Origin: Lyngbya sp. CCAP 1446/10
Lineage (GTDB): Bacteria > Cyanobacteriota > Cyanobacteriia > Cyanobacteriales > Microcoleaceae
Assembly (NCBI RefSeq): GCF_026130175.1
Contig: NZ_JAIGNI010000057.1
Location: 32,001 to 74,695, forward strand
DNA: 42,695 nt
Direction: 5' to 3'
The position numbers were made by a program, and so were the translations under genes. This document shows positions 1 through 6,424 of the stretch, piece after piece (position 1 is the stretch's first letter; each line of letters begins with the position of its first letter). The notes under the pieces were generated by a model that was not told the DNA's origin, made no database searches, and saw only the letters and a program-made list of their open reading frames with translations.

Positions 1-516
1 AGATAAGTCTAACTCAGGCAGCAATTCGCTGCTAGTAATTCGCTCGTAACCCTGTTCTTGCAAGCGGTAAATTTGCAGCGTTCCGTCTTCCCAAAACCAA
101 ACTTCCGGCACACCCATTAGCCGATATTTCTGAAGTTTAATCGGACTCCCGCTAGTAATCACCACCTCAACGCATAAGTCAGGAACATCCTTATCTGTCC
201 CAAAACAATAAGACAAATCTGCCTGATACTCGACTTGATTTTCAACAATCTGACTGTAAGCACCGCTCGGAAAAAATTCAATTTCCTTAACTTCAAAGTA
301 GATCCCAAGCAATCCTGCAATCATGGATTTAACCACTTCATGAGGTTTACTAATGCCCACAATTTGTAACACTCCTTGACCATAAAATAACCGCACTCCA
401 GGCACATCATCAAAACTAGCTTGAATTGCTTTGAATTGATGCCATGTTAAGCCGCGGCAAGTGAAATGCTGCTCGGCTGTGGGAGAAACTGTGGGATTGT
501 CTATAGTTTGAACCAT
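1..516 (-). CDS. Uma2-family nuclease-like protein (partial, C-terminus off window)
   Basis: This reading frame is open from an ATG at 516 down to base 1, so the last ~25 codons are missing. It is a paralogue of the complete gene at 596-1195, with the same MVQTIDNPT start and the same conserved core (VPDLCVEVV, then GSPIKLQKYRLMGVPEVW). The Asp, Glu and Lys in that core fit the PD-(D/E)XK arrangement of the Uma2/DUF820 family, which is widespread in cyanobacteria and mostly uncharacterised. The two genes share near-identical upstream DNA but differ at many positions in the middle of the protein. No substrate or partner can be inferred. Family assignment is confident; nuclease activity is inferred from the family only. 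Confidence 0.85.
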   Translation of the reverse strand, partial: MVQTIDNPTVSPTAEQHFTCRGLTWHQFKAIQASFDDVPGVRLFYGQGVLQIVGISKPHEVVKSMIAGLLGIYFEVKEIEFFPSGAYSQIVENQVEYQADLSYCFGTDKDVPDLCVEVVITSGSPIKLQKYRLMGVPEVWFWEDGTLQIYRLQEQGYERITSSELLPELDLS

Positions 517-556
517 GACTGTCCTGTTGATTTAAAATCGTAGCAGTAACTCAATG

Positions 557-595
557 TTAACTCAGCGGCTCGATTCCCGCCAAATCCAAAATTTG
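557..595 (-). pseudogene. Duplicated 3' tail of metF between the Uma2 genes
   Basis: These bases, including a TAA on the minus strand at 559-557, repeat the last ~12 codons and stop of metF found at 1236-1274. The match stops abruptly at 595, next to the TGA of the downstream Uma2 gene. It is a scar of the tandem duplication that produced two Uma2 genes, offset by exactly 679 bp, and has no function of its own. Confidence 0.85.
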
Positions 596-1195
596 TCAAG
601 TTTCGCGATCGCCCATTCCTCTACCAAACTCCTCAAGCGCATCCAAAGGCGAAGCAAACAAAATGCAGCGTTTGAGCAAAGACAAGTCTAACTCAGGCAA
701 TAATTCGCTGTTGGTAATTTGCTCATAACCCTGTTCTCGCAAATGGTAAAGCTCTAGCATTCCATCTTCCCAAAACCAGACTTCCGCTACACCCATCAGC
801 CGATACTTCTGAAGTTTAATCGGACTACCGCTAGTAACAACTACCTCAATACACAGATCGGGAACATCTTTTCTATTCCCTATACAATAAGATAAATCTG
901 ACTGATACTCGACTTTACCCTCAACTATCTGACTGTAAGCACCGCTGGGGAAAAATACAATTCTTCTTTGTATAAAATACTGTCCTATTAGCAAGCCAAT
1001 CAGACACCGAATTTCTTCATGCAACTTTCCAGTAGCCACAATTTCTAACACTCCTTCACAGTAAAATAAACGGACATTCCGCACGTCCTCAAAGCTAGCT
1101 TGAATTGCTTTGAATTGATGCCAGGTTAAGCCGTGCAAGATAAAATGCTGTTCGGCTGCGGGAGAAATTGTGGGATTGTCTATAGTTTGAACCAT
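596..1195 (-). CDS. Uma2-family (DUF820) nuclease-like protein
   Basis: This 199-aa protein has the usual length for the Uma2 family. The conserved core shows VPDLCIEVVVTSGSP followed by LQKYRLMGVAEVWFW, i.e. the Asp...Glu...Lys pattern of a PD-(D/E)XK fold. The C-terminal tail (GRGMGDRET) is absent from most of the family core and is encoded through a GCGATCGC site. It lies 40 bp downstream of metF in the same direction and has a tandem paralogue next to it. Uma2 genes occur in large numbers in cyanobacterial genomes, often near mobile DNA; their role is not established. Assignment to the family is confident, the biochemical activity is inferred. Confidence 0.88.
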   Translation of the reverse strand: MVQTIDNPTISPAAEQHFILHGLTWHQFKAIQASFEDVRNVRLFYCEGVLEIVATGKLHEEIRCLIGLLIGQYFIQRRIVFFPSGAYSQIVEGKVEYQSDLSYCIGNRKDVPDLCIEVVVTSGSPIKLQKYRLMGVAEVWFWEDGMLELYHLREQGYEQITNSELLPELDLSLLKRCILFASPLDALEEFGRGMGDRET

Positions 1196-1235
1196 GACTG
1201 TCCTGTTGATTTAAAATCGTAGCAGTAACTCAATG

Positions 1236-2126
1236 TTAACTCAGCGGCTCGATTCCCGCCAAATCCAAAATTTGAGGAATCAAATCTTCTCGCTTGATTG
1301 CCATCATGTGAACTCCTTGACATAATTGCCGCGCTAGCTTGACTTGTTCTGCCGCAATTTTTATGCCTTCCTGCAAAGGTGCTGGGGATTTTGCCAAACG
1401 ATCGATCGTCTCTTGCGGGATGTGAACTCCCGGCACGTATTTTTTAATAAATTCAGCATTTTTAGCTGATTTAAACAAAAATATTCCTGCTAAAATTGGT
1501 TTGTTGCAGCCAGCAGCAATTTGCTGCATAAACTTATCAAAAACGTCAAAATCTGTAATTAATTGGCTCTGAAAAAACTGTGATCCGGCTTCTACTTTTT
1601 TCTCAAATCGACTTTGTAAACCAGACCAACTGGGGGATTGCGGATCGACAGCGGCACCGACAAATAAATCGGTAACTCCGTCTGTTAAAGCTTTGTCGTT
1701 CCAGTCTTTGCCGCCGTTCATTTTTTGAATTACTTGCAGCAGTCGCACTGATTCTAAATCGAATACACTTTTGGCTTTTGGATGGTCGCCGGCTTTGACT
1801 GGATCGCCGGTGAGTGCCAAGATATTATGGATGCCTAAAGCGTGGGCTCCCATGAGATCGGCTTGCAAACCTATTTGATTGCGATCGCGACAAGCAACTT
1901 GACAAATCGGCTCAATGCCGTGCTGCAATAGAATCACGGAAACTGCTAGCGGGCACATTCGCAGCACTGCGCGGCTGCCGTCTGTGATATTAATAGCGTG
2001 AACTCTATTTTTTAGAAGTTCTGCCATTTGAATTGTATGGGTGATGTCGCCCCCTTTTGGCGGAGCAACTTCGGCGGTAATTATAAATTCTCCGGGGGTG
2101 GTGCAGGCTGTACGAAAACGGTTCAT
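1236..2126 (-). CDS. metF: Methylenetetrahydrofolate reductase
   Basis: Reduces 5,10-methylene-THF to 5-methyl-THF with FAD and NAD(P)H, supplying the methyl group for methionine synthesis. The 296-aa length fits the bacterial single-domain (beta/alpha)8 enzyme. The N-terminal FIITAEVAPPKG carries the conserved catalytic Glu, AINITDGSR and the LTGDP loop (FAD-contacting Asp) follow, and QLITDFDVFDKF and PILAGIF match later barrel strands. The start at 2126 gives a standard N-terminus. The downstream neighbour is a duplicated Uma2 gene; upstream is a heptamer-repeat block and trpS, so co-transcription is not obvious. The window also contains a decayed B12-independent methionine synthase gene at 15911, which would use this product. 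Confidence 0.95.
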   Translation of the reverse strand: MNRFRTACTTPGEFIITAEVAPPKGGDITHTIQMAELLKNRVHAINITDGSRAVLRMCPLAVSVILLQHGIEPICQVACRDRNQIGLQADLMGAHALGIHNILALTGDPVKAGDHPKAKSVFDLESVRLLQVIQKMNGGKDWNDKALTDGVTDLFVGAAVDPQSPSWSGLQSRFEKKVEAGSQFFQSQLITDFDVFDKFMQQIAAGCNKPILAGIFLFKSAKNAEFIKKYVPGVHIPQETIDRLAKSPAPLQEGIKIAAEQVKLARQLCQGVHMMAIKREDLIPQILDLAGIEPLS

Positions 2127-2299
2127 AGTTAGTTGATAGTTGACAGTTGACAGTTGACAGTTGACAGTTGGCAGTTGACAGTTGACAGTTGGCAGTTGGA
2201 AGTTGACAGTTGGCAGTTGACAGTTGGTAGTTACTACTAATGACTAATGACTAATGACTAATGACTACTGACTACTGACTAATGACTACTGACTAATGA
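2127..2299. repeat. Heptameric short tandem repeats (STRR)
   Basis: The whole metF-trpS spacer consists of degenerate tandem heptamers, first of the GTTGACA/GTTGGCA type and then of the CTAATGA/CTACTGA type. It abuts the ATG of metF on one side and the TAA of trpS on the other, leaving no unique spacer. Such STRRs are typical of filamentous cyanobacteria. Confidence 0.9.
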
Positions 2300-3310
2300 T
2301 TAAAGAGGTAGAGAATAACCGAAGGCGGTTTTAACTTTAGTCAGAGTTTGGTTGGCAATGGTTTCTGCCTGTTCTTTTCCGCGACGCAGTACAGATTCTA
2401 AATATCCCGGTTCGTCCATTATGTCCTTGTATTTATCCTGAATTGGTTTGAGGGCATTAATTGTTGTCTCTGTCAACAAGGGTTTGAAATCTCCCCAACC
2501 CATGTTTTCACATTCCGCTGCAACTTCTTCCTTCGATTTGCCGGAAAGCAGGAGATAAAGTGTTAGTAAATTTCTAGCTTCGGGGCGTTCTGGGTCGTCG
2601 AAAGTCAAGCCCCGGACGGCATCTGTTTTGCAGCGCTTGATTTTTTTAGTAATGTTTTCTGGCGAATCTAATAAGTTAATTCGACTTTGTTCGGAAGGGT
2701 CGGATTTTGACATTTTGCGCGTACCGTCTGTCAAACTCATTACTCTCGCGCCGTCTGCCCTAATTAGCGGTTCAGGAAGTTTTAATACGGGTTTTTCGGG
2801 TGTGCCGAATTGGTGATTTAATCTGATGACTATATCGCGGGTGAGTTCCAAATGCTGTTTTTGGTCTTCTCCCACTGGCACTTTATCGGCATCGTAAAGC
2901 AAGATGTCTGCTGCCATCAATACGGGATAATTTAGCAAGCCTGCGTTGACATTTTCGCCTTGTTTAATTGCTTTTTCTTTAAACTGAATCATATCTTCGA
3001 GCCAGTTAATCGGGGTAATGCAGTTTAGCAGCCATGCTAGTTCTGTATGGGCCGAGACGTGGGATTGCACGAAAATAGTAGAATGTTCTAAATCGATGCC
3101 GCAAGCTAAATAGAGGGCGGCGATGGCGTAAGTGTCGGAGGCTAGGGTTGCTGGATTGTGCGGTGCGGTAATTGCGTGCAAATCGACTACGCAAAAGTAG
3201 TTTTCGTACTGGCTTTGATTTTCTACCCAGTTGCGAATGGCACCGAGATAATTGCCGAGGTGAAGATTGCCTGTTGGCTGAACTCCTGAAAGAACGCGCT
3301 GTTTACCCAT
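2300..3310 (-). CDS. trpS: Tryptophanyl-tRNA synthetase
   Basis: Class I aminoacyl-tRNA synthetase that charges tRNA-Trp with tryptophan in the cytosol. The 336-aa length fits bacterial TrpRS. The N-terminal PTGNLHLGNYLGA is the HIGH-type ATP-binding motif (residues ~12-24), MAADILLYDADKVPVGEDQ is the tryptophan/tRNA site segment, and KMSKSDPS is the second class-defining motif near residue 200. The start at 3310 places the GVQPTGNLH motif at its usual distance from the N-terminus. The stop codon TAA abuts the heptamer array that fills the space to metF. Nothing unusual is visible in the protein. Confidence 0.97.
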   Translation of the reverse strand: MGKQRVLSGVQPTGNLHLGNYLGAIRNWVENQSQYENYFCVVDLHAITAPHNPATLASDTYAIAALYLACGIDLEHSTIFVQSHVSAHTELAWLLNCITPINWLEDMIQFKEKAIKQGENVNAGLLNYPVLMAADILLYDADKVPVGEDQKQHLELTRDIVIRLNHQFGTPEKPVLKLPEPLIRADGARVMSLTDGTRKMSKSDPSEQSRINLLDSPENITKKIKRCKTDAVRGLTFDDPERPEARNLLTLYLLLSGKSKEEVAAECENMGWGDFKPLLTETTINALKPIQDKYKDIMDEPGYLESVLRRGKEQAETIANQTLTKVKTAFGYSLPL

Positions 3311-3426
3311 GAGGAAAGAATAGAATTTATTTCACATTTCTATTTTGACACGTTATTTTGATTTAAGATACTTTTGGTTGAAATTTACATTTTGCACCAT
3401 TGTCAGCAAGGGGCTAGAAGAAGACC

Positions 3427-3561
3427 GGGCGGTTGAAACCGCGTCTATACAAACAAAACCCGCCTCCGCGGGTTGAAGAATGGGCATTAAAATCCCTTTA
3501 ATTTCTTCAGTCCGCGCACCATCCGGACATCGTTTGTGTAGACGCGGTTGAAACCGCCGTC
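3427..3561. repeat. REP-like dispersed palindromic repeat, copy 1
   Basis: The outer arms GGCGGTTGAAACCGCGTC and GACGCGGTTGAAACCGCC are inverted, and an inner palindrome reads AACCCGCCTCCGCGGGTT. The same family occurs at 8681-8895 and 18904-19275. It lies between the trpS start and the hlyD stop. Function unknown; it could act as a transcript-end structure. Confidence 0.85.
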
Positions 3562-3576
3562 TAATCTTGCAAAAAG

Positions 3577-4692
3577 TTACAAATCTGTCAGCAACCGGGC
3601 TTTTCGTAAAATAAATGTGAGAACTGTTTCTTGGCCGGTGATAATATCGGCTCTGCCCTCCATTCCTGATTGAATTGAATACTGGCGGGGGGCGTTTGCC
3701 TGGGGTGTTCCGAAGAATTGACCGCTGGTGGATTGGAGTTTGGTTAAATAGGTTTGTTCGGGCTTAATTGCTACTTCGTAATAGGCTGTACCTAAATTGT
3801 TACCGGCATTTTGAGGGGCGATCGCGTCTGGGGCGATCGCGCTGACGGTTCCTTTCAATGTCCCGTAATCGGGGAAGGGTAAGGCGGAAATCCTGATCTG
3901 TACGGGTTGGCCGATTTGGATGCGGGCGATGTCTTGGGATGTGACTTTGGCTTTGACTATTAGGGGTACGTCGCTGGGGACGATTTGGGCGATCGCACTG
4001 CCGGCTTGTATAGTTTGACCAGTGTTTTGTACTTCCAATTTCAGAATTGTACCATCAGCGGGCGCGCGGATCACGCTATTTTCTAGTTGTGACTGAATTT
4101 GATTGAGTTCTTTTTTAGCTTGAATTAATTGTTGTTGAATGGACGATCGCTTGACGAGCAAAACCCGCCGACTTCGGCCCAGTCTCTCGGCGACATCCGG
4201 CTGCGATGTGGCGATTTTCACTAGAGCGGACTCGACTACTTCCTGGGCGGCTGGACTTGCAGTTTTGATGCTTTGAAATTGGCCGCTGGCTAAAATTTGA
4301 TTTTCCAAGTCCCGCAGTTGCTGGTTGATTTGCTGTGCTGCTGTTTGAGACTGATTAATGATTTCTTGGAACTGCTTTTTTTGGGTGTCCAAACGCGAAG
4401 CGTCTACAACTGCGATCGCATCTCCGGCTTTTACTGTCTGATTCTCGCTGACAGCAATGCTTTCGATGGTTCCTTCGGTTGCTGCTTGCACAACGCGCAC
4501 TTCTCCGGCTGGACGGACGATCGCGTCTGCTTTGACTGTAGCACTGTATTTGGTGACGCTTGCAAGGGCGATCGCCCCGCCAAACGTGGCCACCATCAAA
4601 ATTCCCCCCAAAGTTGTCCAGCGGCTGACAGGGGGCAAAAACTGGTCGTTATCAAAGGTTTCTGCGGGTGTGGGTTCGGGAGTGCGAGGCAT
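3577..4692 (-). CDS. HlyD-family periplasmic adaptor (membrane fusion protein)
   Basis: A 371-aa adaptor of a type I-like secretion system. After a ~28-residue cytoplasmic N-terminus there is one membrane helix (LGGILMVATFGGAIALA). It is followed by the split barrel-sandwich/lipoyl halves (GTIESIAVSENQTVKAGDAI and, after a coiled coil, GTILKLEVQNTGQTIQAGSA), and then a beta-barrel region. The coiled-coil hairpin between the lipoyl halves is rich in Gln. The gene is divergent from the peptide/C39 transporter cluster that starts at 5038 and is its obvious partner. It would link the inner-membrane exporter to an outer-membrane channel, which is not encoded here. Function within this locus is inferred from context. 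Confidence 0.88.
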   Translation of the reverse strand: MPRTPEPTPAETFDNDQFLPPVSRWTTLGGILMVATFGGAIALASVTKYSATVKADAIVRPAGEVRVVQAATEGTIESIAVSENQTVKAGDAIAVVDASRLDTQKKQFQEIINQSQTAAQQINQQLRDLENQILASGQFQSIKTASPAAQEVVESALVKIATSQPDVAERLGRSRRVLLVKRSSIQQQLIQAKKELNQIQSQLENSVIRAPADGTILKLEVQNTGQTIQAGSAIAQIVPSDVPLIVKAKVTSQDIARIQIGQPVQIRISALPFPDYGTLKGTVSAIAPDAIAPQNAGNNLGTAYYEVAIKPEQTYLTKLQSTSGQFFGTPQANAPRQYSIQSGMEGRADIITGQETVLTFILRKARLLTDL

Positions 4693-5037
4693 GGCGGCTA
4701 CTGGGGGTGAGGGTTCGAGGGGAAGAATGTTGAGTTTTGATTTTTGAGTTGGGGAAAGGGAGAGAGCGATCGCCTATTTCTTTCGTCACATTTATTTTCT
4801 GCTTTCCGGACACCAAGCATAGGTTTAGAAATATCAATCAAAATTCATAGGGTCAAGGTCAAAATCCGCACAGCTTTGCAGTCTCCACCCGGAAATCTCC
4901 CCAAACATCAAGAATGGTGGAGCCAGCGGGCAAAAGTCAGGAAATTAGAGAATTTCAGCAATGATTTCTGGCGCTGTTACCCGGTTTTTCTGGGATCTGT
5001 ACGTAAGTAAGTAGATATGTATTAATAGGAGTTCCTT
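4693..5037. promoter_or_regulatory. Divergent intergenic region between hlyD and the peptide genes
   Basis: These ~345 bp contain no convincing gene. The short frames here are shadows of hlyD or lack a coding pattern. The region should hold the promoters for hlyD (leftward) and the first peptide (rightward). AGGAG at ~5028-5032 is the ribosome-binding site of the peptide at 5038. No specific promoter is called. Confidence 0.5.
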
Positions 5038-5265
5038 ATGTCGGATAATCAACACAATTCACTCTTCACCGAACTAACGGATCGAGAATCGGGTACTGTC
5101 AGCGGTGGCAGCATTACCAAGGGTTTCAGCAGTTCTAACAGCAACAGCGACACCAATAACAGCAGTAGCAATGGCGTCAATACGCTGTTTTTCCTGCCAC
5201 AGCCCAGCCAGATTTTCCTTTACGATCCGATTCGCGATCGCCCTTACAAAACCCTAATAGTCTAG
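5038..5265 (+). CDS. Double-glycine-leader peptide, Ser/Asn-rich core
   Basis: A 75-aa precursor with leader SLFTELTDRESGTVSGG, the typical bacteriocin/microcin leader ending in a Gly-Gly that C39 peptidases cleave after. The mature part (~50 aa) is rich in Ser, Asn and Thr and ends in a hydrophobic Phe/Leu/Tyr-containing segment, with no Cys. A good AGGAG ribosome-binding site precedes the ATG. It is the first gene of the export locus, and its leader closely resembles those of the three tandem peptides (LFAELTPEESASVNGG), so the same transporter should process it. The core is unlike the others and I do not recognise it. It could be a bacteriocin, a signal or a surface peptide. Confidence 0.75.
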   Translation: MSDNQHNSLFTELTDRESGTVSGGSITKGFSSSNSNSDTNNSSSNGVNTLFFLPQPSQIFLYDPIRDRPYKTLIV

Positions 5266-5434
5266 ATAGCTGAGTCAGGTAGCGCGATCGAAATGAATTT
5301 AGAAAATATCTCGGTAATATTCCGGAACTCGCACACCCCTTCAAGAACTATTAGTTAGTAATTACACGAGGCTATAGAGATTTATAAAATTTCTAATTCT
5401 CGTTCCATCTTGTCAAATTAAATGGAGTCAAATC

Positions 5435-5623
5435 ATGAAAGAAACTAAGGAAAATTCACTGTTTGCTGAACTCACCCCTGAAGAATCAGCTAGCGTCAAC
5501 GGCGGTTACTATTATGCCAATAATCGCTACAACAACGACTGCGATCAACGGCGCAGTTGGGTAGTGTACCGCCGGAATTGCGACGGTTCCTTCAGAAGAG
5601 TAGTCCGCTACGGCTACTCCTAA
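5435..5623 (+). CDS. Double-glycine-leader cationic peptide, copy 1
   Basis: A 62-aa precursor. The leader NSLFAELTPEESASVNGG ends in Gly-Gly at residues 23-24. The predicted 38-aa core starts YYYANN and is rich in Tyr and Arg (8 Arg, 3 Asp), with two Cys that could form one disulfide. It differs from copies 2 and 3 in the segment NNDCDQRR, where the first Cys is shifted two positions relative to NCNRGRRR. No lanthionine, cyclodehydratase or radical-SAM maturase gene is nearby, so an unmodified (class II-like) secreted peptide is the simplest reading. The leader and adjacent C39 transporter support export with leader removal. Activity (antimicrobial or signalling) is unknown. Confidence 0.82.
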   Translation: MKETKENSLFAELTPEESASVNGGYYYANNRYNNDCDQRRSWVVYRRNCDGSFRRVVRYGYS

Positions 5624-5664
5624 AGTTTAGGGCTGTGAATTCAGCTCTCTAACTGTTGATCGAG

Positions 5665-5691
5665 AAAGCACCCATAATTTCATGGTGCTTT
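5665..5691 (+). terminator. Hairpin terminator after peptide copy 1
   Basis: AAAGCAC-C-CAT pairs with ATGGTGCTTT (one bulged C), followed by an AT-rich tract. The same element recurs 334 bp later and, in a perfect form, after copy 3. Confidence 0.65.
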
Positions 5692-5768
5692 ATTTAAGCG
5701 AGGCTGTAGAAATTTTAGATAATTTCTAGTTTCTGTTAAAAACTTTTAACCTTGAAAGGAGTCAAATC

Positions 5769-5957
5769 ATGCAAGAAAATAAGGAAAATTCACTGTTTGC
5801 TGAACTCACCCCTGAAGAATCAGCTAGTGTCAACGGCGGTTACTATTATGCCAATAATCGCTACAACTGTAACCGTGGGCGCCGCCGCAGTTGGGTCGTG
5901 TACCGCCGGAATTGCGACGGTTCCTTCAGAAGAGTAGTCCGCTACGGCTACTCCTAA
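5769..5957 (+). CDS. Double-glycine-leader cationic peptide, copy 2
   Basis: A 62-aa precursor identical in protein sequence to copy 3. The leader ends ASVNGG, and the 38-aa core contains YNCNRGRRRSW, then YRRNCDGSFRR and a YGYS end. The core has 10 Arg, 1 Asp, 7 Tyr and Cys at core positions 10 and 25, giving a net charge of about +9. The ribosome-binding site AAAGGAG lies 7 bp before the ATG. The gene sits in the middle of a 334-bp tandem array in which promoter-side DNA, gene and terminator are all repeated, so each copy may be an independent transcription unit. Processing by the C39 transporter at 6425 is inferred. Confidence 0.85.
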   Translation: MQENKENSLFAELTPEESASVNGGYYYANNRYNCNRGRRRSWVVYRRNCDGSFRRVVRYGYS

Positions 5958-5998
5958 AGTTTAGGGCTGTGAATTCAGATCTCTAACTGTCGATCGAG

Positions 5999-6025
5999 AA
6001 AGCACCCATAATTTCATGGTGCTTT
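5999..6025 (+). terminator. Hairpin terminator after peptide copy 2
   Basis: The same imperfect hairpin as after copy 1 (AAAGCAC-C-CAT with ATGGTGCTTT), displaced by exactly one 334-bp repeat unit. Confidence 0.65.
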
Positions 6026-6102
6026 ATTTAAGCAAGGCTGTAGAAATTTTAGATAATTTCTAGTTTCTGTTAAAAACTTTTAACCTTGAAAGGAGTCAAA
6101 TC

Positions 6103-6291
6103 ATGCAAGAAAATAAGGAAAATTCACTGTTTGCTGAACTCACCCCTGAAGAATCAGCTAGCGTCAACGGCGGTTACTATTATGCCAATAATCGCTACAA
6201 CTGTAACCGTGGGCGCCGCCGCAGTTGGGTAGTGTACCGCCGGAATTGCGACGGTTCCTTCAGAAGAGTAGTCCGCTACGGCTACTCCTAA
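6103..6291 (+). CDS. Double-glycine-leader cationic peptide, copy 3
   Basis: A 62-aa precursor with the same protein sequence as copy 2; the DNA differs only at a few positions (e.g. AGCGTC versus AGTGTC). The leader resembles others that C39 peptidases process (LFAELTPEE...NGG), and the core is Arg/Tyr-rich with two Cys. It is the last copy before the transporter gene, 133 bp away, and is closed by the strongest of the three terminators. Transporter expression therefore probably needs readthrough or its own promoter. The identity of copies 2 and 3 implies a recent duplication or ongoing gene conversion. Confidence 0.85.
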   Translation: MQENKENSLFAELTPEESASVNGGYYYANNRYNCNRGRRRSWVVYRRNCDGSFRRVVRYGYS

Positions 6292-6332
6292 AGTTTAGGG
6301 CTGTGAATTCAGCTCTCTAACTGTCGATCGAG

Positions 6333-6361
6333 AAGCACCCATAACTTTATGGGTGCTTTTT
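6333..6361 (+). terminator. Intrinsic terminator after peptide copy 3
   Basis: AAGCACCCATA pairs perfectly with TATGGGTGCTT and is followed by TTTTT. It is a better rho-independent terminator than those after copies 1 and 2. Confidence 0.8.
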
Positions 6362-6424
6362 GCTGATTGGGTAGTTGGTGAGGAGTAGTGTTCATTATGC
6401 TCTACTCATTATTCAATTTGCAAA

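Larger units (their letters stand above)
485..1274. repeat. Tandem duplication, 679-bp offset (junction copies 485-595 and 1164-1274)
   Basis: The DNA from 490 to 595 is identical to 1169-1274. It covers the Uma2 start codon, the ~40-bp spacer and the metF 3' end. The start codons of the two Uma2 genes (516 and 1195) and the metF stops (557 and 1236) are both exactly 679 bp apart. The coding parts of the copies are much more diverged than this junction. Confidence 0.85.
5435..6361 (+). repeat. Tandem array of 334-bp peptide units (three copies)
   Basis: The start codons at 5435, 5769 and 6103 are exactly 334 bp apart. Each unit comprises a small AT-rich hairpin (AGAAATT...AATTTCT at 5708-5727 and 6042-6061, with a diverged form before copy 1), a ribosome-binding site, the gene and a terminator. 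Units 2 and 3 are almost identical. Confidence 0.9.
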
